A DNA stretch of 64,000 nt from Pseudomonadales bacterium (GTDB taxonomy: Bacteria; Pseudomonadota; Gammaproteobacteria; Pseudomonadales; Halieaceae). The position numbers and the translations under genes were made by a program. The stretch covers positions 124,001 through 188,000 of the forward strand of contig JACKNN010000001.1 in assembly GCA_024234855.1 (NCBI GenBank), in the 5' to 3' direction. The notes beneath the pieces were generated by a model, which made no database searches, had not been told where the DNA came from, and saw nothing but the letters and a program-made list of their open reading frames with translations. This document shows positions 41,772-51,391 of the stretch, one piece after another; the first letter of the stretch is position 1; each line of letters opens with the position of its first letter.

Positions 41772-42635
41772 TCAGACCCCGATCACCTGGCTGCGGTGAC
41801 GAATCAGGCGCTCGACAAAGAAGCCGAGCCCGCCGCTGCCTTCCTGCGGGCTTGCACTCGAATCAATATTTTTCGCCAGTTGGGTCAGCGCCTGCGCCGA
41901 TTTGCTGCGCGGGTAAAGCTGGACTACCGCGCCCTGCTGCTGGATCGACTTTCTCAGGAAATCATCCATGGGAACAGCTCCCAGGTAGCCCAGGTGCACG
42001 TCCAGGAACCGATCAGCCACACTGCAGATTTTCCCGTACAGCTGCCGACCCTGGGCCTCGGTTTCAACCATATTTGCCAGCAACTGGAATTTCTTGACGC
42101 CACATTGCTTGTTGAGCACCTTGATCAGGGCGTAGGCATCAGTGATCGATGTCGGCTCATCGCAGATTACAACTATCACCGTCTGGCAGGCACTGCTGAA
42201 AGTCTGGACACTCTTGTCGATACCGGCGCCGGTATCGACAATCAGCGTATCAACCGCGAAGCTCAATTCGCTGAATGCCCTTACCAGCCCCGCCTGCTGC
42301 TGGCTGGACAGGTCAGTCATACTCGAAATGCCCGATGACGCCGGGACTATACGGATACCCTCCGGACCCTCCAACAGTATTTCTTCCAGGGTTCTCTCCC
42401 CGGAAACGACATGCCTGATATCGTATTTGGACTTGAGGCCCAGGGCGATATCCACGTTGGCCAAACCCAGGTCGGCGTCAAACAACACCACTTCGCGGCC
42501 GCGGGATGCCAGGCTCACCGCCAGGTTTACCGCGACGCTGGTCTTGCCCACCCCGCCCTTGCCGCTGGTGACCGCCACCACATTCATGGCAGCGGCGCTC
42601 GTCAGCCTGGCCAGTCCTTGCGCTTGATTATTCAT
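41772..42635 (-). CDS. fleN: Flagellar number regulator FleN/FlhG (MinD-like ATPase)
   Basis: 287 residues of the MinD/ParA family with the deviant Walker A GKGGVGKTSVAVNLA near residue 22, DADLGLANVDIALG and DTGAGID as the other ATP-site motifs. It restrains flagellar number by blocking FleQ and pairs with FlhF, encoded immediately upstream (six bases). A C-terminal amphipathic helix for membrane binding would fall in the last 25 residues (GFFVERLIRHRSQ). Confidence 0.94.
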   Translation of the reverse strand: MNNQAQGLARLTSAAAMNVVAVTSGKGGVGKTSVAVNLAVSLASRGREVVLFDADLGLANVDIALGLKSKYDIRHVVSGERTLEEILLEGPEGIRIVPASSGISSMTDLSSQQQAGLVRAFSELSFAVDTLIVDTGAGIDKSVQTFSSACQTVIVVICDEPTSITDAYALIKVLNKQCGVKKFQLLANMVETEAQGRQLYGKICSVADRFLDVHLGYLGAVPMDDFLRKSIQQQGAVVQLYPRSKSAQALTQLAKNIDSSASPQEGSGGLGFFVERLIRHRSQVIGV

Positions 42636-42641
42636 GCTTTT

Positions 42642-43787
42642 TTATACCGTTACTGAATGTGCTGATCGGGATTTCTGCTTCTTTTCCGCGGGTTTGCCGG
42701 TGTCCTGTTCCATCAACTCAAGGGCCCTGCCCAGCAGGAAATCGGCCCGCGCCGGAACGATATCCTCAGGTACTTTTTGTCCCTCACTTATATAGGCGAT
42801 CTTCAGGCGGTTCTCGATAACGACATCCAGCACACCGCCCAGCGCCGCCGACTCATCCACCTTGGTGACGATGGCACCGGCAAGTGCCGACGGCCCGAAG
42901 ACATTCACGACTTCGTGCAGCGCTGCCTGCTGTGCCGTCGCAGACAGCACCACGTAGGTATCGATGTCGTAACCCACGGAATTGAGCGTGGAGAATTGCT
43001 CGTACAGACGCAGGTCCCGCTGGCTCATGCCCGCGGTATCTATCAGGATCAGTTTTCTCGGAGAGAGCTGGCGCAAGGCTGACTTCAGCTGCGAGCCGTC
43101 CGTCGCCACCACCATCGGAATCTCGAGATAATCGGCGAAGGTCTGCAACTGCTCCTGGCTGCCTATGCGGTAACAGTCCGTGGTCACCAGGGCGATGTCC
43201 TTCCTGCCGTGTCGCATGACGAAACGGGCGGCGAGTTTGGCAATCGTGGTGGTCTTCCCCACCCCGGTTGACCCCATAAGGGCGACGATACCGCCGTTGT
43301 TTATCAGGCTGTCCCCTGCCGTCACCGGGATGCGGCTGGCCAGCATGGACAGGGCCGATTGCCAACTGGACTCCAGGTCACCCTGATCGGGAACCATGTC
43401 GCAGATCAGCCCGCAGAGGGATTTCGACAAGCCCAGGCGCACCAGCCGGTTTTGCAGCGCTGCCTTCACCGACGGGCGTCCGGCCGTCTCCCGCCAGGAC
43501 AGCTGTGACAGCTTACCCTCGAGCATCAGGCGCAAATTGCCCAGCTCCCGCTGCAGGTCCGTCAGCGTCGGGCTGTCCATATCAACCGCCGGGAGCACCG
43601 ACGGGGCTTGCGCGTTCGGCCTTTCATCGCCGGCAAGTGCCGCTTCATCAAAGTCGATGGCCGCAACGATCTCCACCCGACCATCGACATTCTTGTTTGA
43701 CAGGATTACCGCATCAGCACCCAGCTCGAACCTCACCTGGGCCATGGCACTGCGGCTGTCCTTGTCCACGAAGCGCTTGATTTTCAT
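42642..43787 (-). CDS. flhF: Flagellar biosynthesis GTPase FlhF
   Basis: 381 residues. SRP-type GTPase that places the flagellum at the cell pole. An N-terminal domain MKIKRFVDKDSRSAMAQVRFELGADAVIL precedes the NG domains; P-loop GSTGVGKTTTIAKLAARF lies near residue 190, with DTAGMSQRD and TKVDESAALG as further nucleotide-binding motifs. ATG 43787 is chosen as it opens the conserved domain and has AAGGA upstream; the open frame upstream of it is not conserved. Shorter than Pseudomonas FlhF (about 430) through a shorter linker after residue 60. Confidence 0.93.
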   Translation of the reverse strand: MKIKRFVDKDSRSAMAQVRFELGADAVILSNKNVDGRVEIVAAIDFDEAALAGDERPNAQAPSVLPAVDMDSPTLTDLQRELGNLRLMLEGKLSQLSWRETAGRPSVKAALQNRLVRLGLSKSLCGLICDMVPDQGDLESSWQSALSMLASRIPVTAGDSLINNGGIVALMGSTGVGKTTTIAKLAARFVMRHGRKDIALVTTDCYRIGSQEQLQTFADYLEIPMVVATDGSQLKSALRQLSPRKLILIDTAGMSQRDLRLYEQFSTLNSVGYDIDTYVVLSATAQQAALHEVVNVFGPSALAGAIVTKVDESAALGGVLDVVIENRLKIAYISEGQKVPEDIVPARADFLLGRALELMEQDTGKPAEKKQKSRSAHSVTV

Positions 43788-43830
43788 TCGACAATCCTTC
43801 CGCTGTAGTTCGTCGCCACTGGCACCGGTA

Positions 43831-45948
43831 TCATCGGCTGTTCTGCTGCAGGCGCGGCTGACCACTGCCAATTGTGGCTATGACCTTGATGGTTTTACTG
43901 GCGGGAATTTCTTCATAGGCAAGCGTGTAGAAACTGGGCATCCTGCTGCGCAGCAACCTCGAAAGGAATAGCCTGATGTTACTTGCGACCAGCATGACCG
44001 GTGTTCTGCCCTCTGCTTCAATCCTGGCGGAGGCCTCTATAATCTGATTGATAGTGCGCTCTATCAGGGAAGGCTCGAGACCGCCCTGGCTTCCCTGCAG
44101 TGCACCTTGCAATATCTGTTCCAATTGACTGTCCAGGGTCATCACGGACAGTTCGCGCCCGACACCATTGACCACCTGGAATATGGTACGCCCAAGGGAT
44201 ATCCGCACCTGGGACGTGAGAACGTCAATTTCCCGACTTTTACCCGCATGCTCCGCCAATGCTTCGGCGATTGTCCTGACATCGCGAATAGGAATACCTT
44301 CCTCGAGCAGGTTTTGCATAACCTTGGTGACCTCGCCCAGGCCGAGCAGTTTCGGCACCAGGTTCTCCACCAGTTTCGGCGAGGTCTTGGCGAGTTTGTC
44401 CAGCAGTTGCTGCACATCGTCCTGGCCTACCAGTTCGTGCGCATGATTTTTCAGCAGCTGGCTCAGGTGAGTGGCTATCACCGTGCCGCAATCCACCACC
44501 GTATAGCCCATCGCCTGCGCATCATCGCGCCGCGAGGGTTCTATCCATACCGCGTCCAGTCCAAACGTCGGGTCCTTGGTTTTCAGCCCCTCCAACTCCG
44601 CAAAAATGCGGCCGCCCGGGTTGATTGCGAGTTCCTTGCCCGGGTAGACCTCGCCGTCGCCGACGGTCACGTCATGAAAGCTGATGCGGTACTCGTTCGG
44701 CGCAAGATCGAGGTTGTCGCGGATATGCACCGAGTGAATCAGGAAGCCCAGCTCCTGTGACAGCTTCTTGCGCACCCCCTTGATCCTGTTCAACAGCTCG
44801 CCGCCCTGGTTCCTGTCCACCAGGGCAATCAGGCGATAGCCCACTTCCAGCCCGATTTCATCGACGGCCAGCACGTCATCCCAACTCAGCTCCCTGACTT
44901 CGGTCGCCCTTTCGACGGGGCTCTCGCGAAGCTCCTCGGGTTCCACGACGTCCTGCTGAATGCGCAGGTAGCCCAGGGCGCCCAACACCGCTGCCAGGAA
45001 CAGGAACACCAGGTGAGGCATGCCCGGGATGAGCCCCATGATGCCGATCATGAAAGCGGTAACCAGTAGCGCCCTCGGGTTGCCGAAGAGCTGGGACACG
45101 ACTTCCTTGCCCATGTCCTGCGAGTCGGCCACCCGGGTCACGATCAAGGCCGCGGCGGTCGACAGCAGCAGCGAGGGAATCTGCGCTACCAGGCCATCAC
45201 CAATGGTCAGCAGCACGTAATTGTTGGCCGCGTCCGCCGCGCTCAGGTCATGCTGCAAAACGCCGACAGAGAATCCACCAATCACGTTGATAAAAAGAAT
45301 GAGGATACCGGCCACTGCATCGCCGCGAACGAACTTGCTGGCGCCGTCCATGGCGCCATAGAAATCGGCTTCCCTGGCGACATCGCTACGCCTTTGCCGG
45401 GCTTCATCCTGGTTGATAAGCCCGGCATTGAGGTCGGCATCGATCGCCATCTGCTTGCCGGGCATGGCGTCCAGGGTAAACCGCGCGGTGACCTCCGATA
45501 TCCGCCCGGCGCCCTTTGTGACAACAACAAAATTGATAATCACCAGGATGGCGAAAACCACGATACCCACGGTGTAGCTACCGCCGATGACAAACTCACC
45601 GAAGGCCTGGATAACCTTGCCAGCCGCCCCGGTCCCATTGTGCCCCTCGAGCAGCACCACCCTGGTTGAGGCGACATTGAGTGACAGGCGCAGCAGCGTG
45701 GCGATCAACAGGATGCTGGGGAACGCGGCGAAATCCAGCGGCCTCGACGAGTACACCGAGGCCAGCAGCACAATCATCGCCAGGGCGATGTTGAAGGTAA
45801 ACAGCAGGTCGAGCATGAAGGCCGGCAGGGGCAAAATCATCATGACAAGAATGAGGAACAGCAGTACCGGAGTACCCAGGCCGGTCAGCATGGATAAACG
45901 CAGTGCTCCCGCGCCCGAAACGGCACCCACCACGTCATTCGTCGCCAT
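43831..45948 (-). CDS. flhA: Flagellar export apparatus protein FlhA
   Basis: 705 residues. Type III export gate subunit with eight membrane segments in the first 330 residues, including the signature GRISEVTARFTLDAMPGKQMAIDADLNAG, and a cytoplasmic C-terminal domain that binds chaperone-substrate complexes. The start at 45948 has AGGA eight bases upstream and lies inside the end of flhB; an ATG/GTG alternative at 45966 is six codons earlier. Overlap with flhB implies coupled translation. Confidence 0.95.
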   Translation of the reverse strand: MATNDVVGAVSGAGALRLSMLTGLGTPVLLFLILVMMILPLPAFMLDLLFTFNIALAMIVLLASVYSSRPLDFAAFPSILLIATLLRLSLNVASTRVVLLEGHNGTGAAGKVIQAFGEFVIGGSYTVGIVVFAILVIINFVVVTKGAGRISEVTARFTLDAMPGKQMAIDADLNAGLINQDEARQRRSDVAREADFYGAMDGASKFVRGDAVAGILILFINVIGGFSVGVLQHDLSAADAANNYVLLTIGDGLVAQIPSLLLSTAAALIVTRVADSQDMGKEVVSQLFGNPRALLVTAFMIGIMGLIPGMPHLVFLFLAAVLGALGYLRIQQDVVEPEELRESPVERATEVRELSWDDVLAVDEIGLEVGYRLIALVDRNQGGELLNRIKGVRKKLSQELGFLIHSVHIRDNLDLAPNEYRISFHDVTVGDGEVYPGKELAINPGGRIFAELEGLKTKDPTFGLDAVWIEPSRRDDAQAMGYTVVDCGTVIATHLSQLLKNHAHELVGQDDVQQLLDKLAKTSPKLVENLVPKLLGLGEVTKVMQNLLEEGIPIRDVRTIAEALAEHAGKSREIDVLTSQVRISLGRTIFQVVNGVGRELSVMTLDSQLEQILQGALQGSQGGLEPSLIERTINQIIEASARIEAEGRTPVMLVASNIRLFLSRLLRSRMPSFYTLAYEEIPASKTIKVIATIGSGQPRLQQNSR

Positions 45949-47092
45949 TGCGCCCGTCCTGTGCATATAGATCCCGGTATTCTTCCGGCACTGCGATATC
46001 GTCCGGCATCACCGCGGGGGCGCCACCACCTCCGGAGCGCAACTGGAAGATGTAGGCGAGCACCTTGGCTACCGCCAGGTAAAGATCCTGGGGAATTTCA
46101 TCGCCTATATCGGATGAGGCATACAGCGCCCTTGCCAGCGGCGGCGCAGAGAAGATCGCCACCTCATGCTCTTCGGCGACGCTGCGGATCTGCAGCGCGA
46201 TCAGGTCGCGGCCCTTGGCCACCAGCACAGGCGCCTTACCCGATACGGCGTCGTACTTGAGCGCCACCGCGAAATGCGTCGGGTTCGTGATCACCACATC
46301 CGCCGTGGGCACAGCCTCCATCATCCGCCGCTGTGCCATCTCGCGCTGCAGAGCCAGGATGCGGCTCTTGACCTCCGGCCGTCCCTCGCTGTCCTTCATC
46401 TCATCCCTGACTTCCTGCCGGGTCATCATCTGCTGCCGATTGAAATTCCACAGTTCGAACGGCACGTCGAAAACGACAATGAAGATCATCGCGAAACTCA
46501 CCGCCAGCAGACCCCACTGCAGAATGACCACGGCGTGCCCGAACGCCTGCGCGGCGGGAAGGCTGCCCAGCGCAATAATCTGGTCCAGCATCAAACTGAA
46601 GAAGATAATCGCCGTGACGCTCAGCACCCCGAACTTGATGACCGCCTTGACCAGTTCCAGCAAAGCCTTGGCCGACACGATCCGGCCCAGTCCCTTGAGC
46701 GGGCTCAGCTTCTCCAGCTTGAACGCCATGGTATCCAGGCTGAACGACCAGCCGCCGATCAACAGTGGCCCGACCAGAACGCCGGCAATCAGCACTGCGA
46801 ACAGGGGCGCCAGGATGCCCAGCGCCGACACTATCACGCCGACCAGTCGCGGCGCGAGAACCGCCTTGTCAAAGGCCAGGTCCCGGTCGATTGTCAGTGC
46901 TGCCTTGAACAAATCGGTAAAGTCGCTCGCCATATATCCGCCAAGCGCCACCAGGCCGAAGCCGCCAACCAGCAGGGACAACATGGTATTGAGCTCTTTG
47001 GAGCGCGGAACCTGGCCTTTTTCCCGCGCTTCCTTTTTCCGCCGTTCGGTGGGCTGTTCTGTACGTTCCTGCGATGTCTGCTGCTCGGCCAT
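45935..47092 (-). CDS. flhB: Flagellar export switch protein FlhB
   Basis: 385 residues. A charged N-terminal tail (ERTEQPTERRKKEAREKGQ), four membrane helices, and a cytoplasmic domain with the autocleavage motif NPTH at residue 270. Cleavage switches export from rod/hook to filament substrates together with FliK. It follows fliR by eight bases and overlaps flhA by 14. Confidence 0.95.
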   Translation of the reverse strand: MAEQQTSQERTEQPTERRKKEAREKGQVPRSKELNTMLSLLVGGFGLVALGGYMASDFTDLFKAALTIDRDLAFDKAVLAPRLVGVIVSALGILAPLFAVLIAGVLVGPLLIGGWSFSLDTMAFKLEKLSPLKGLGRIVSAKALLELVKAVIKFGVLSVTAIIFFSLMLDQIIALGSLPAAQAFGHAVVILQWGLLAVSFAMIFIVVFDVPFELWNFNRQQMMTRQEVRDEMKDSEGRPEVKSRILALQREMAQRRMMEAVPTADVVITNPTHFAVALKYDAVSGKAPVLVAKGRDLIALQIRSVAEEHEVAIFSAPPLARALYASSDIGDEIPQDLYLAVAKVLAYIFQLRSGGGGAPAVMPDDIAVPEEYRDLYAQDGRNGDE

Positions 47093-47100
47093 GAAATGTC

Positions 47101-47868
47101 CTAACGCAACAACTGCAGTGTCTGCAGGAGCCCATCATCGATCATGCGGATCAACAGCGTGAAGGTTGGCGGCAAGGTGATATAAATGAACACGAAACCG
47201 GCCAGGATCGTCACCGGGAAGCCAACCGCGAAAATATTCAGCTGCGGTGCGGCCCGGGTGATCACGCCGAAGGTAATGTTGATCAGGAGTACCGCCGTCA
47301 GTACCGGCAGCGCCAGTAGCAGCGAACTGGCAAACATCTGGCTGGCCCACAGGGCGACATCCAGGCCGAAATCATCGCGCCAGCCGAACAGGCCCACGGG
47401 AAGCAGGGAAAAGCTCTCCACCAGGTACTCGATCAGTTTCAGGTGAGCATCCACGGCCAGGAAGATCAGGGTGGCCAGGATGGTATAGAGCTGGCTCATG
47501 ACCGGCACCTGCACCCCGTTCTGGGGATCAACCGACATCGCAAAGCCCAGGCCCATGGTCATGGCCAGGGACTGCCCCGCGATCACCACGGCCGCGAATA
47601 CCATCTGCAGGGTGAACCCCATCGCCGTGCCTATCAGGATTTGCTGGGCCGCCACCACAAAGCCCGCGGGACCCAGCATATCCACCTCGGGTACGGGCGG
47701 TAACATCGGCGTAATCAATGCCGTGATAGACACCGCGATCAGCACCCGCACCCGAACTGGAACTGAACCGGCACTGAAGATGGGCGCGGCGAGAAAGAGG
47801 GCGGAGATGCGCAGGAAGGGCCAGTAGTACTGCTGGCTCCACGCCGTCAACGCGTCTGCGGAGAACAT
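47101..47868 (-). CDS. fliR: Flagellar export apparatus protein FliR
   Basis: 255 residues, six hydrophobic segments, with family landmarks such as FLRISALFLAAPIFSAGSVPVRVRVL near the N-terminus and GFPVTILAGFVFIYITLPPTFTLL near the C-terminus. It is a core subunit of the FliPQR export pore. Located between fliQ (seven bases) and flhB. Confidence 0.94.
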   Translation of the reverse strand: MFSADALTAWSQQYYWPFLRISALFLAAPIFSAGSVPVRVRVLIAVSITALITPMLPPVPEVDMLGPAGFVVAAQQILIGTAMGFTLQMVFAAVVIAGQSLAMTMGLGFAMSVDPQNGVQVPVMSQLYTILATLIFLAVDAHLKLIEYLVESFSLLPVGLFGWRDDFGLDVALWASQMFASSLLLALPVLTAVLLINITFGVITRAAPQLNIFAVGFPVTILAGFVFIYITLPPTFTLLIRMIDDGLLQTLQLLR

Positions 47869-47875
47869 CAGGACA

Positions 47876-48145
47876 TCACCCCAGCAGTCCGGGTATGGCC
47901 AGGAACAGGCGCAGGGAGAAATCCGTCAACACCCGCAGCATCCAGGGCCCGGCAATAAACAGCGCGAGTACCAGTGCCATCAGTTTCGGGATAAAGCTGA
48001 GCGTCATTTCCTGGATCTGGGTCGCCGCCTGGAAAACGCCTATGAGCAAGCCCACGACCAGGGCGGAGATCAACAATGGCCCGGCCAGCATCATGGTCAG
48101 GAACAGCGCTTCGTGGCCGATGTCGATTACCGCTTCAGGCGTCAT
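47876..48145 (-). CDS. fliQ: Flagellar export apparatus protein FliQ
   Basis: 89 residues, the family's standard length, with two membrane hairpins. It begins MTPEAVIDIGHEALFLTMMLAGPLL, and QAATQIQEMTLSFIPK is the conserved turn. Part of the FliPQR pore. Ten bases separate it from fliP. Confidence 0.94.
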   Translation of the reverse strand: MTPEAVIDIGHEALFLTMMLAGPLLISALVVGLLIGVFQAATQIQEMTLSFIPKLMALVLALFIAGPWMLRVLTDFSLRLFLAIPGLLG

Positions 48146-48155
48146 GGCTTCCCCC

Positions 48156-48899
48156 TCAGGTCACGAAAGTTGCTGCAAGCGTCCCGGCAATCAGGGACCA
48201 GCCGTCGATAAGGACGAACAGCATCAGCTTGAATGGCAGGGAAATCAGCATGGGCGACAGCATCATCATGCCCATGGACATGAGCACACTCGCCACGACC
48301 AGGTCGATAACCAGGAACGGGATGAAAATGAGGAAGCCTATCTGGAACGCGGTCTTGAGCTCACTGGTCAGGAAGGAAGGCAGCAACACCTTCAGCGGGA
48401 TGTCTTCTTCGTCCTGGAAACCATCGTAACCACCCAGTTCTGCGAACATGGTCAGGTCTGCCTCGCGCACCTGGTTCAGCATAAATTCGCGAAAGGGCGC
48501 CTCGACCTTGAGCAGCGCCGCATCGAATTCAATTTTTTCATCCAGGTAAGGCCTGAGGCCGTCCTCATAGGCCCGTTCGAGCACGGGAGCCATGATAAAC
48601 AGGCTGAGAAACAGCGCGAGCCCGATGATGATCTGGTTGGAGGGTGTTTGCGCCGTTCCCAACGCCTGGCGCAATATCGCCAGGACCACCACCACGCGAG
48701 TAAACGACGTCATGGCAAGCAGGATCGCCGGCAACAGGCTCAACAGGGTCATCAGCATCAACAGCTGAACGCTGACAGAGTAATTGCTGCCACCGTCGGC
48801 CAGGGGCTCCACCGTCAGCAGGGGAATGGTTGCCTGGGCAGCGGCCAACGCAGGCGAGAGGCCCAGCACCAGCAACAACAGGGCGCGCGCATATCTCAT
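48156..48899 (-). CDS. fliP: Flagellar export apparatus protein FliP
   Basis: 247 residues. A cleavable signal peptide (to about residue 22, ALAAAQA) is followed by four membrane segments. It contains the conserved TSFTRVVVVLAILRQALGTAQTPSNQIIIGLALFL stretch and a C-terminal MGMMMLSPMLISLPFKLMLFVL helix pair. Forms the export pore with FliQ and FliR. It overlaps fliO by four bases. Confidence 0.95.
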   Translation of the reverse strand: MRYARALLLLVLGLSPALAAAQATIPLLTVEPLADGGSNYSVSVQLLMLMTLLSLLPAILLAMTSFTRVVVVLAILRQALGTAQTPSNQIIIGLALFLSLFIMAPVLERAYEDGLRPYLDEKIEFDAALLKVEAPFREFMLNQVREADLTMFAELGGYDGFQDEEDIPLKVLLPSFLTSELKTAFQIGFLIFIPFLVIDLVVASVLMSMGMMMLSPMLISLPFKLMLFVLIDGWSLIAGTLAATFVT

Positions 48900-49330
48900 G
48901 ACGTCGTCTTGCCTGGCGCGTGGGTCTTGAGCAGGGGAGCGAAGTCGCCGCGCGCACCGCTGTGGACAGCGGTTACATCGTCCAACGGCTGGTCAAATAC
49001 ATACAGCGTACGCACACTCCCGGCCGCCACCCCCAGCAGCAGCTGCTGCCCACCCGCGGCTACCAGCAGTAGCTTTTCCCTTGTTCCCACTTTTACCGCG
49101 CCCAGTACCTTGATTGACTTGCGATCACTCACGGGCAGGTTGTTGAACCGCCGCAGCAGGAAAGCCAGGCCGAACAGGCAGCCGAACACCAGCAGCAACG
49201 CGCCGAACACCTGCACCAGGTAAGCGCTATCAAACATCGGCGGGCGCTCCGCGCCGCCCAGGGCGGCCAGGGCGCTCGAGCACTGGAGCAGGGCCAGCAC
49301 GGGAATACATGCACGGCGCGAATACTTCAT
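48896..49330 (-). CDS. fliO: Flagellar export assembly protein FliO
   Basis: 144 residues. A signal-like N-terminus (MKYSRRACIPVLALL), one membrane helix (about 38-60, VFGALLLVFGCLFGLAFLLRRF) and a cytoplasmic domain with KVLGAVKVGTREKLLLVAAGGQQLLLGV. FliO helps FliP assemble into the export gate. The start is uncertain: ATG 49330 opens the signal-like sequence, whereas GTG 49348 overlaps the fliN stop as GTGA and would be translationally coupled. Confidence 0.88.
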   Translation of the reverse strand: MKYSRRACIPVLALLQCSSALAALGGAERPPMFDSAYLVQVFGALLLVFGCLFGLAFLLRRFNNLPVSDRKSIKVLGAVKVGTREKLLLVAAGGQQLLLGVAAGSVRTLYVFDQPLDDVTAVHSGARGDFAPLLKTHAPGKTTS

Positions 49331-49344
49331 AGGGGTACACCGGA

Positions 49345-49710
49345 TCACTTCAGCTTCTTCAAGCGTTCCGGCGGGCTGACGATGTCGATCAGCCGCAGGC
49401 CAAACTGGCCGTCTACGACGACCACTTCACCCCGCGCCATCAGGGTGCCGTTAACCAGCAGGTCCAGCGGCTCATTGACGCCGCGATCAAGCTCGATAAC
49501 CGAGCCCTGGCTCAGGCTGATCAACTGTTTGATCGGGACCTTGCTGCGGCCGATTTCGACCGACAACTGCACCTGCACATCCATCAACACATCGAGATTG
49601 ATCTCACCGCCCGAGTGCTCCGGGGAGGCCTTGTCGCGGCCAGCGGCCGGGTTCGGCTGCAGCGCCTGCTCGATACTTTTGCCAAGGGTGGCATCCGGCG
49701 CGTCGGTCAT
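49345..49710 (-). CDS. fliN: Flagellar motor switch protein FliN
   Basis: 121 residues. An N-terminal variable stretch of about 40 residues is followed by the SpoA domain (LDVLMDVQVQLSVEIGRSKVPIKQLISLSQGSVIELDR, ending GLRLIDIVSPPERL). It is part of the C-ring that receives CheY-P and docks FliH. ATG 49710 has GGGGG seven bases upstream; TTG 49716 is a less likely alternative. It follows fliM by 18 bases. Confidence 0.93.
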   Translation of the reverse strand: MTDAPDATLGKSIEQALQPNPAAGRDKASPEHSGGEINLDVLMDVQVQLSVEIGRSKVPIKQLISLSQGSVIELDRGVNEPLDLLVNGTLMARGEVVVVDGQFGLRLIDIVSPPERLKKLK

Positions 49711-49728
49711 GGGCAACCCCCGGCTGAA

Positions 49729-50718
49729 TCAGACACTATCGCGTTCATTCCTGATGATCTCCTTGATCTTGATAGACTTGTTGCCGTTTAGCGCGCCGTG
49801 TTCGCCCGTCGAGAACGCCTGGTTCCCTATGTACACTGTGACTTCCGTGGGTGTCCTGAGCGGCACTATCGAGCCGGGACCGAGTTTCAACACTTCAGCG
49901 ATACTCACAGGCCTTGAAATAAAGCGGCCACTTATTTCCAGGTCGACAAATTGCAGCTCCCGCCGGAAATGTGCCGCCCAGTCGGTGTTACCCTGCGGTG
50001 GCCTCAGCTCCGCGGCGGGGTTGCCCAGTTTCGCCCGAAACGGCTCCAGCGCCGCATAGGGCACTATCCAGGCAATAGACGACTGCCAGTCACCCACCGT
50101 GACGGTGAAAGGAAACAGCAGTGCGAACTCGGAAGGCGAGCCCGCCTGAAGAAACTCAGGATTGGTTTCGAACGCGGCCAATTGCGGCGTCAGCGCCAAC
50201 TTTTCCTTCCAGGCTTCCTGCAGCGTGAGGAGAAATTTCTCGGTGAGCACATCGTTGATGCGTTTTTCAGTGGGCGTCAGGTGCGTGCGACTGGCGCTTG
50301 AATTAGCCCCATTGCCGCCTCCTCCAAAAAACTGGTCAACGATGAAAGAGAGCAACTCGCCCGGCAGTACCAGAAATGAAATGCCATTGAGGGGCGCGAT
50401 CTCCAGCAGATTGATGCCCGAGGGAAGCCGGATTCCGGCTATCGCGTCGTCCACCTTGACCGGCTGTATTTTTTCGACCTCTACCTGGGCCGCGATTTTG
50501 TAGAGCTGGGAAATTCCCTGGGCCAGTGCCAGGCAATGTTTTTCGTTGAGGTTCTTGAGCGCTGGCATCTGTGCCAGTAATGTCTGCTCCCGGGTGCTGA
50601 AATCGAAGGGCTTGCAGTGTGGCTGCTTGCCGGTTTCATCCGGCACATCCGCCGTGCTGGCCACGCTTTCCATCAGCGCATCCAGTTCACCTTCCGACAG
50701 AACATCCTCACTGCTCAT
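49729..50718 (-). CDS. fliM: Flagellar motor switch protein FliM
   Basis: 329 residues. The N-terminal CheY-P binding peptide is recognisable as SEDVLSEGELDALMESV, followed by the middle FliG-binding domain and a C-terminal SpoA domain (LKLGPGSIVPLRTPTEVTVYIGNQAF). The C-ring subunit that transmits switching. It lies six bases after fliL. Confidence 0.94.
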   Translation of the reverse strand: MSSEDVLSEGELDALMESVASTADVPDETGKQPHCKPFDFSTREQTLLAQMPALKNLNEKHCLALAQGISQLYKIAAQVEVEKIQPVKVDDAIAGIRLPSGINLLEIAPLNGISFLVLPGELLSFIVDQFFGGGGNGANSSASRTHLTPTEKRINDVLTEKFLLTLQEAWKEKLALTPQLAAFETNPEFLQAGSPSEFALLFPFTVTVGDWQSSIAWIVPYAALEPFRAKLGNPAAELRPPQGNTDWAAHFRRELQFVDLEISGRFISRPVSIAEVLKLGPGSIVPLRTPTEVTVYIGNQAFSTGEHGALNGNKSIKIKEIIRNERDSV

Positions 50719-50724
50719 CGACGG

Positions 50725-51195
50725 TTACTGCATCACAAAGCCGGTGAAAAACACGTCCTGTACGACACCATCACCCTTTAATTTCACCACCCGGTTGATG
50801 GAATCCAGCACGCTCTTGCGCAGGCCTTCCTTCCCCTCCAGCGTGTTCAGCCGGTCGTAGTCCTGGCCGCTGAACAGCATAATCAGCTCGTTGCGAACCG
50901 CGGGGGTATTGGCCGCGACCTTGTCCAGCACGGCCTGGTCATACGCCATGACCTGCAGGCTCAACTGCAGGTAGCGAAGACTGCCGTTATTCTCAAAATT
51001 CACCACGAATGCCGGATCAAGCGCCAGGTAAATCGGGTCGACCTCTACCTCCTGCGGCTGCTCAGCCTGATCGGGCCCGGTGCCCGCACCCTCGACAGCC
51101 GGCGTCGAGCTATCCTTGCCCAGCAGCATATAGGCGGCCACGCCGCCACCGGCCAGCAGCAATACCACCACCGCGATAATAATAATTTTTTTCAT
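50725..51195 (-). CDS. fliL: Flagellar basal body-associated protein FliL
   Basis: 156 residues. One N-terminal membrane helix (about 3-25, KKIIIIAVVVLLLAGGGVAAYMLLG), an acidic linker, and a periplasmic domain (about 48-156) of the FliL/SPFH-like fold that surrounds the stators. The start at 51195 is preceded by GAGG; the frame runs 15 codons further up but those are not conserved. First gene of the fliL-to-flhA run, with its own sigma-54 promoter. Confidence 0.92.
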   Translation of the reverse strand: MKKIIIIAVVVLLLAGGGVAAYMLLGKDSSTPAVEGAGTGPDQAEQPQEVEVDPIYLALDPAFVVNFENNGSLRYLQLSLQVMAYDQAVLDKVAANTPAVRNELIMLFSGQDYDRLNTLEGKEGLRKSVLDSINRVVKLKGDGVVQDVFFTGFVMQ

Positions 51196-51248
51196 ACCCG
51201 CCTCTTCCCCAGTTACCCGTTGGCTTCCATTCGCCTGCAAGGGCAGGC

Positions 51249-51264
51249 TGCAAGAGGTATACCA
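51249..51264 (-). promoter_or_regulatory. Sigma-54 promoter of the fliL operon
   Basis: The minus strand reads TGGTAT-ACCTC-TTGCA: the GG and GC dinucleotides are ten bases apart as required, and TTGCA is exact. Predicted start near 51238 leaves a 43-base leader to fliL. FleQ or FleR would be the activator. Confidence 0.65.
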
Positions 51265-51351
51265 ACTACCTGTTTTCTATATTTATCAACAGGTTGGCGA
51301 AGCAAGCAAAAGCGGTTGTCAGATAATTGACGCCCTGCAGAGGGAGGCGGA

Positions 51352-51365
51352 CCCGGGGCCCCGGG
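51352..51365. repeat. GC palindrome between fliK and fliL
   Basis: A perfect 14-base palindrome CCCGGGGCCCCGGG lies 26 bases past the fliK stop. It could fold as a short hairpin and act as a weak terminator or pause ahead of the fliL promoter; there is no T tract. Confidence 0.3.
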
Positions 51366-51391
51366 GAAGGAGCCCGATTGCCGGCACCGTG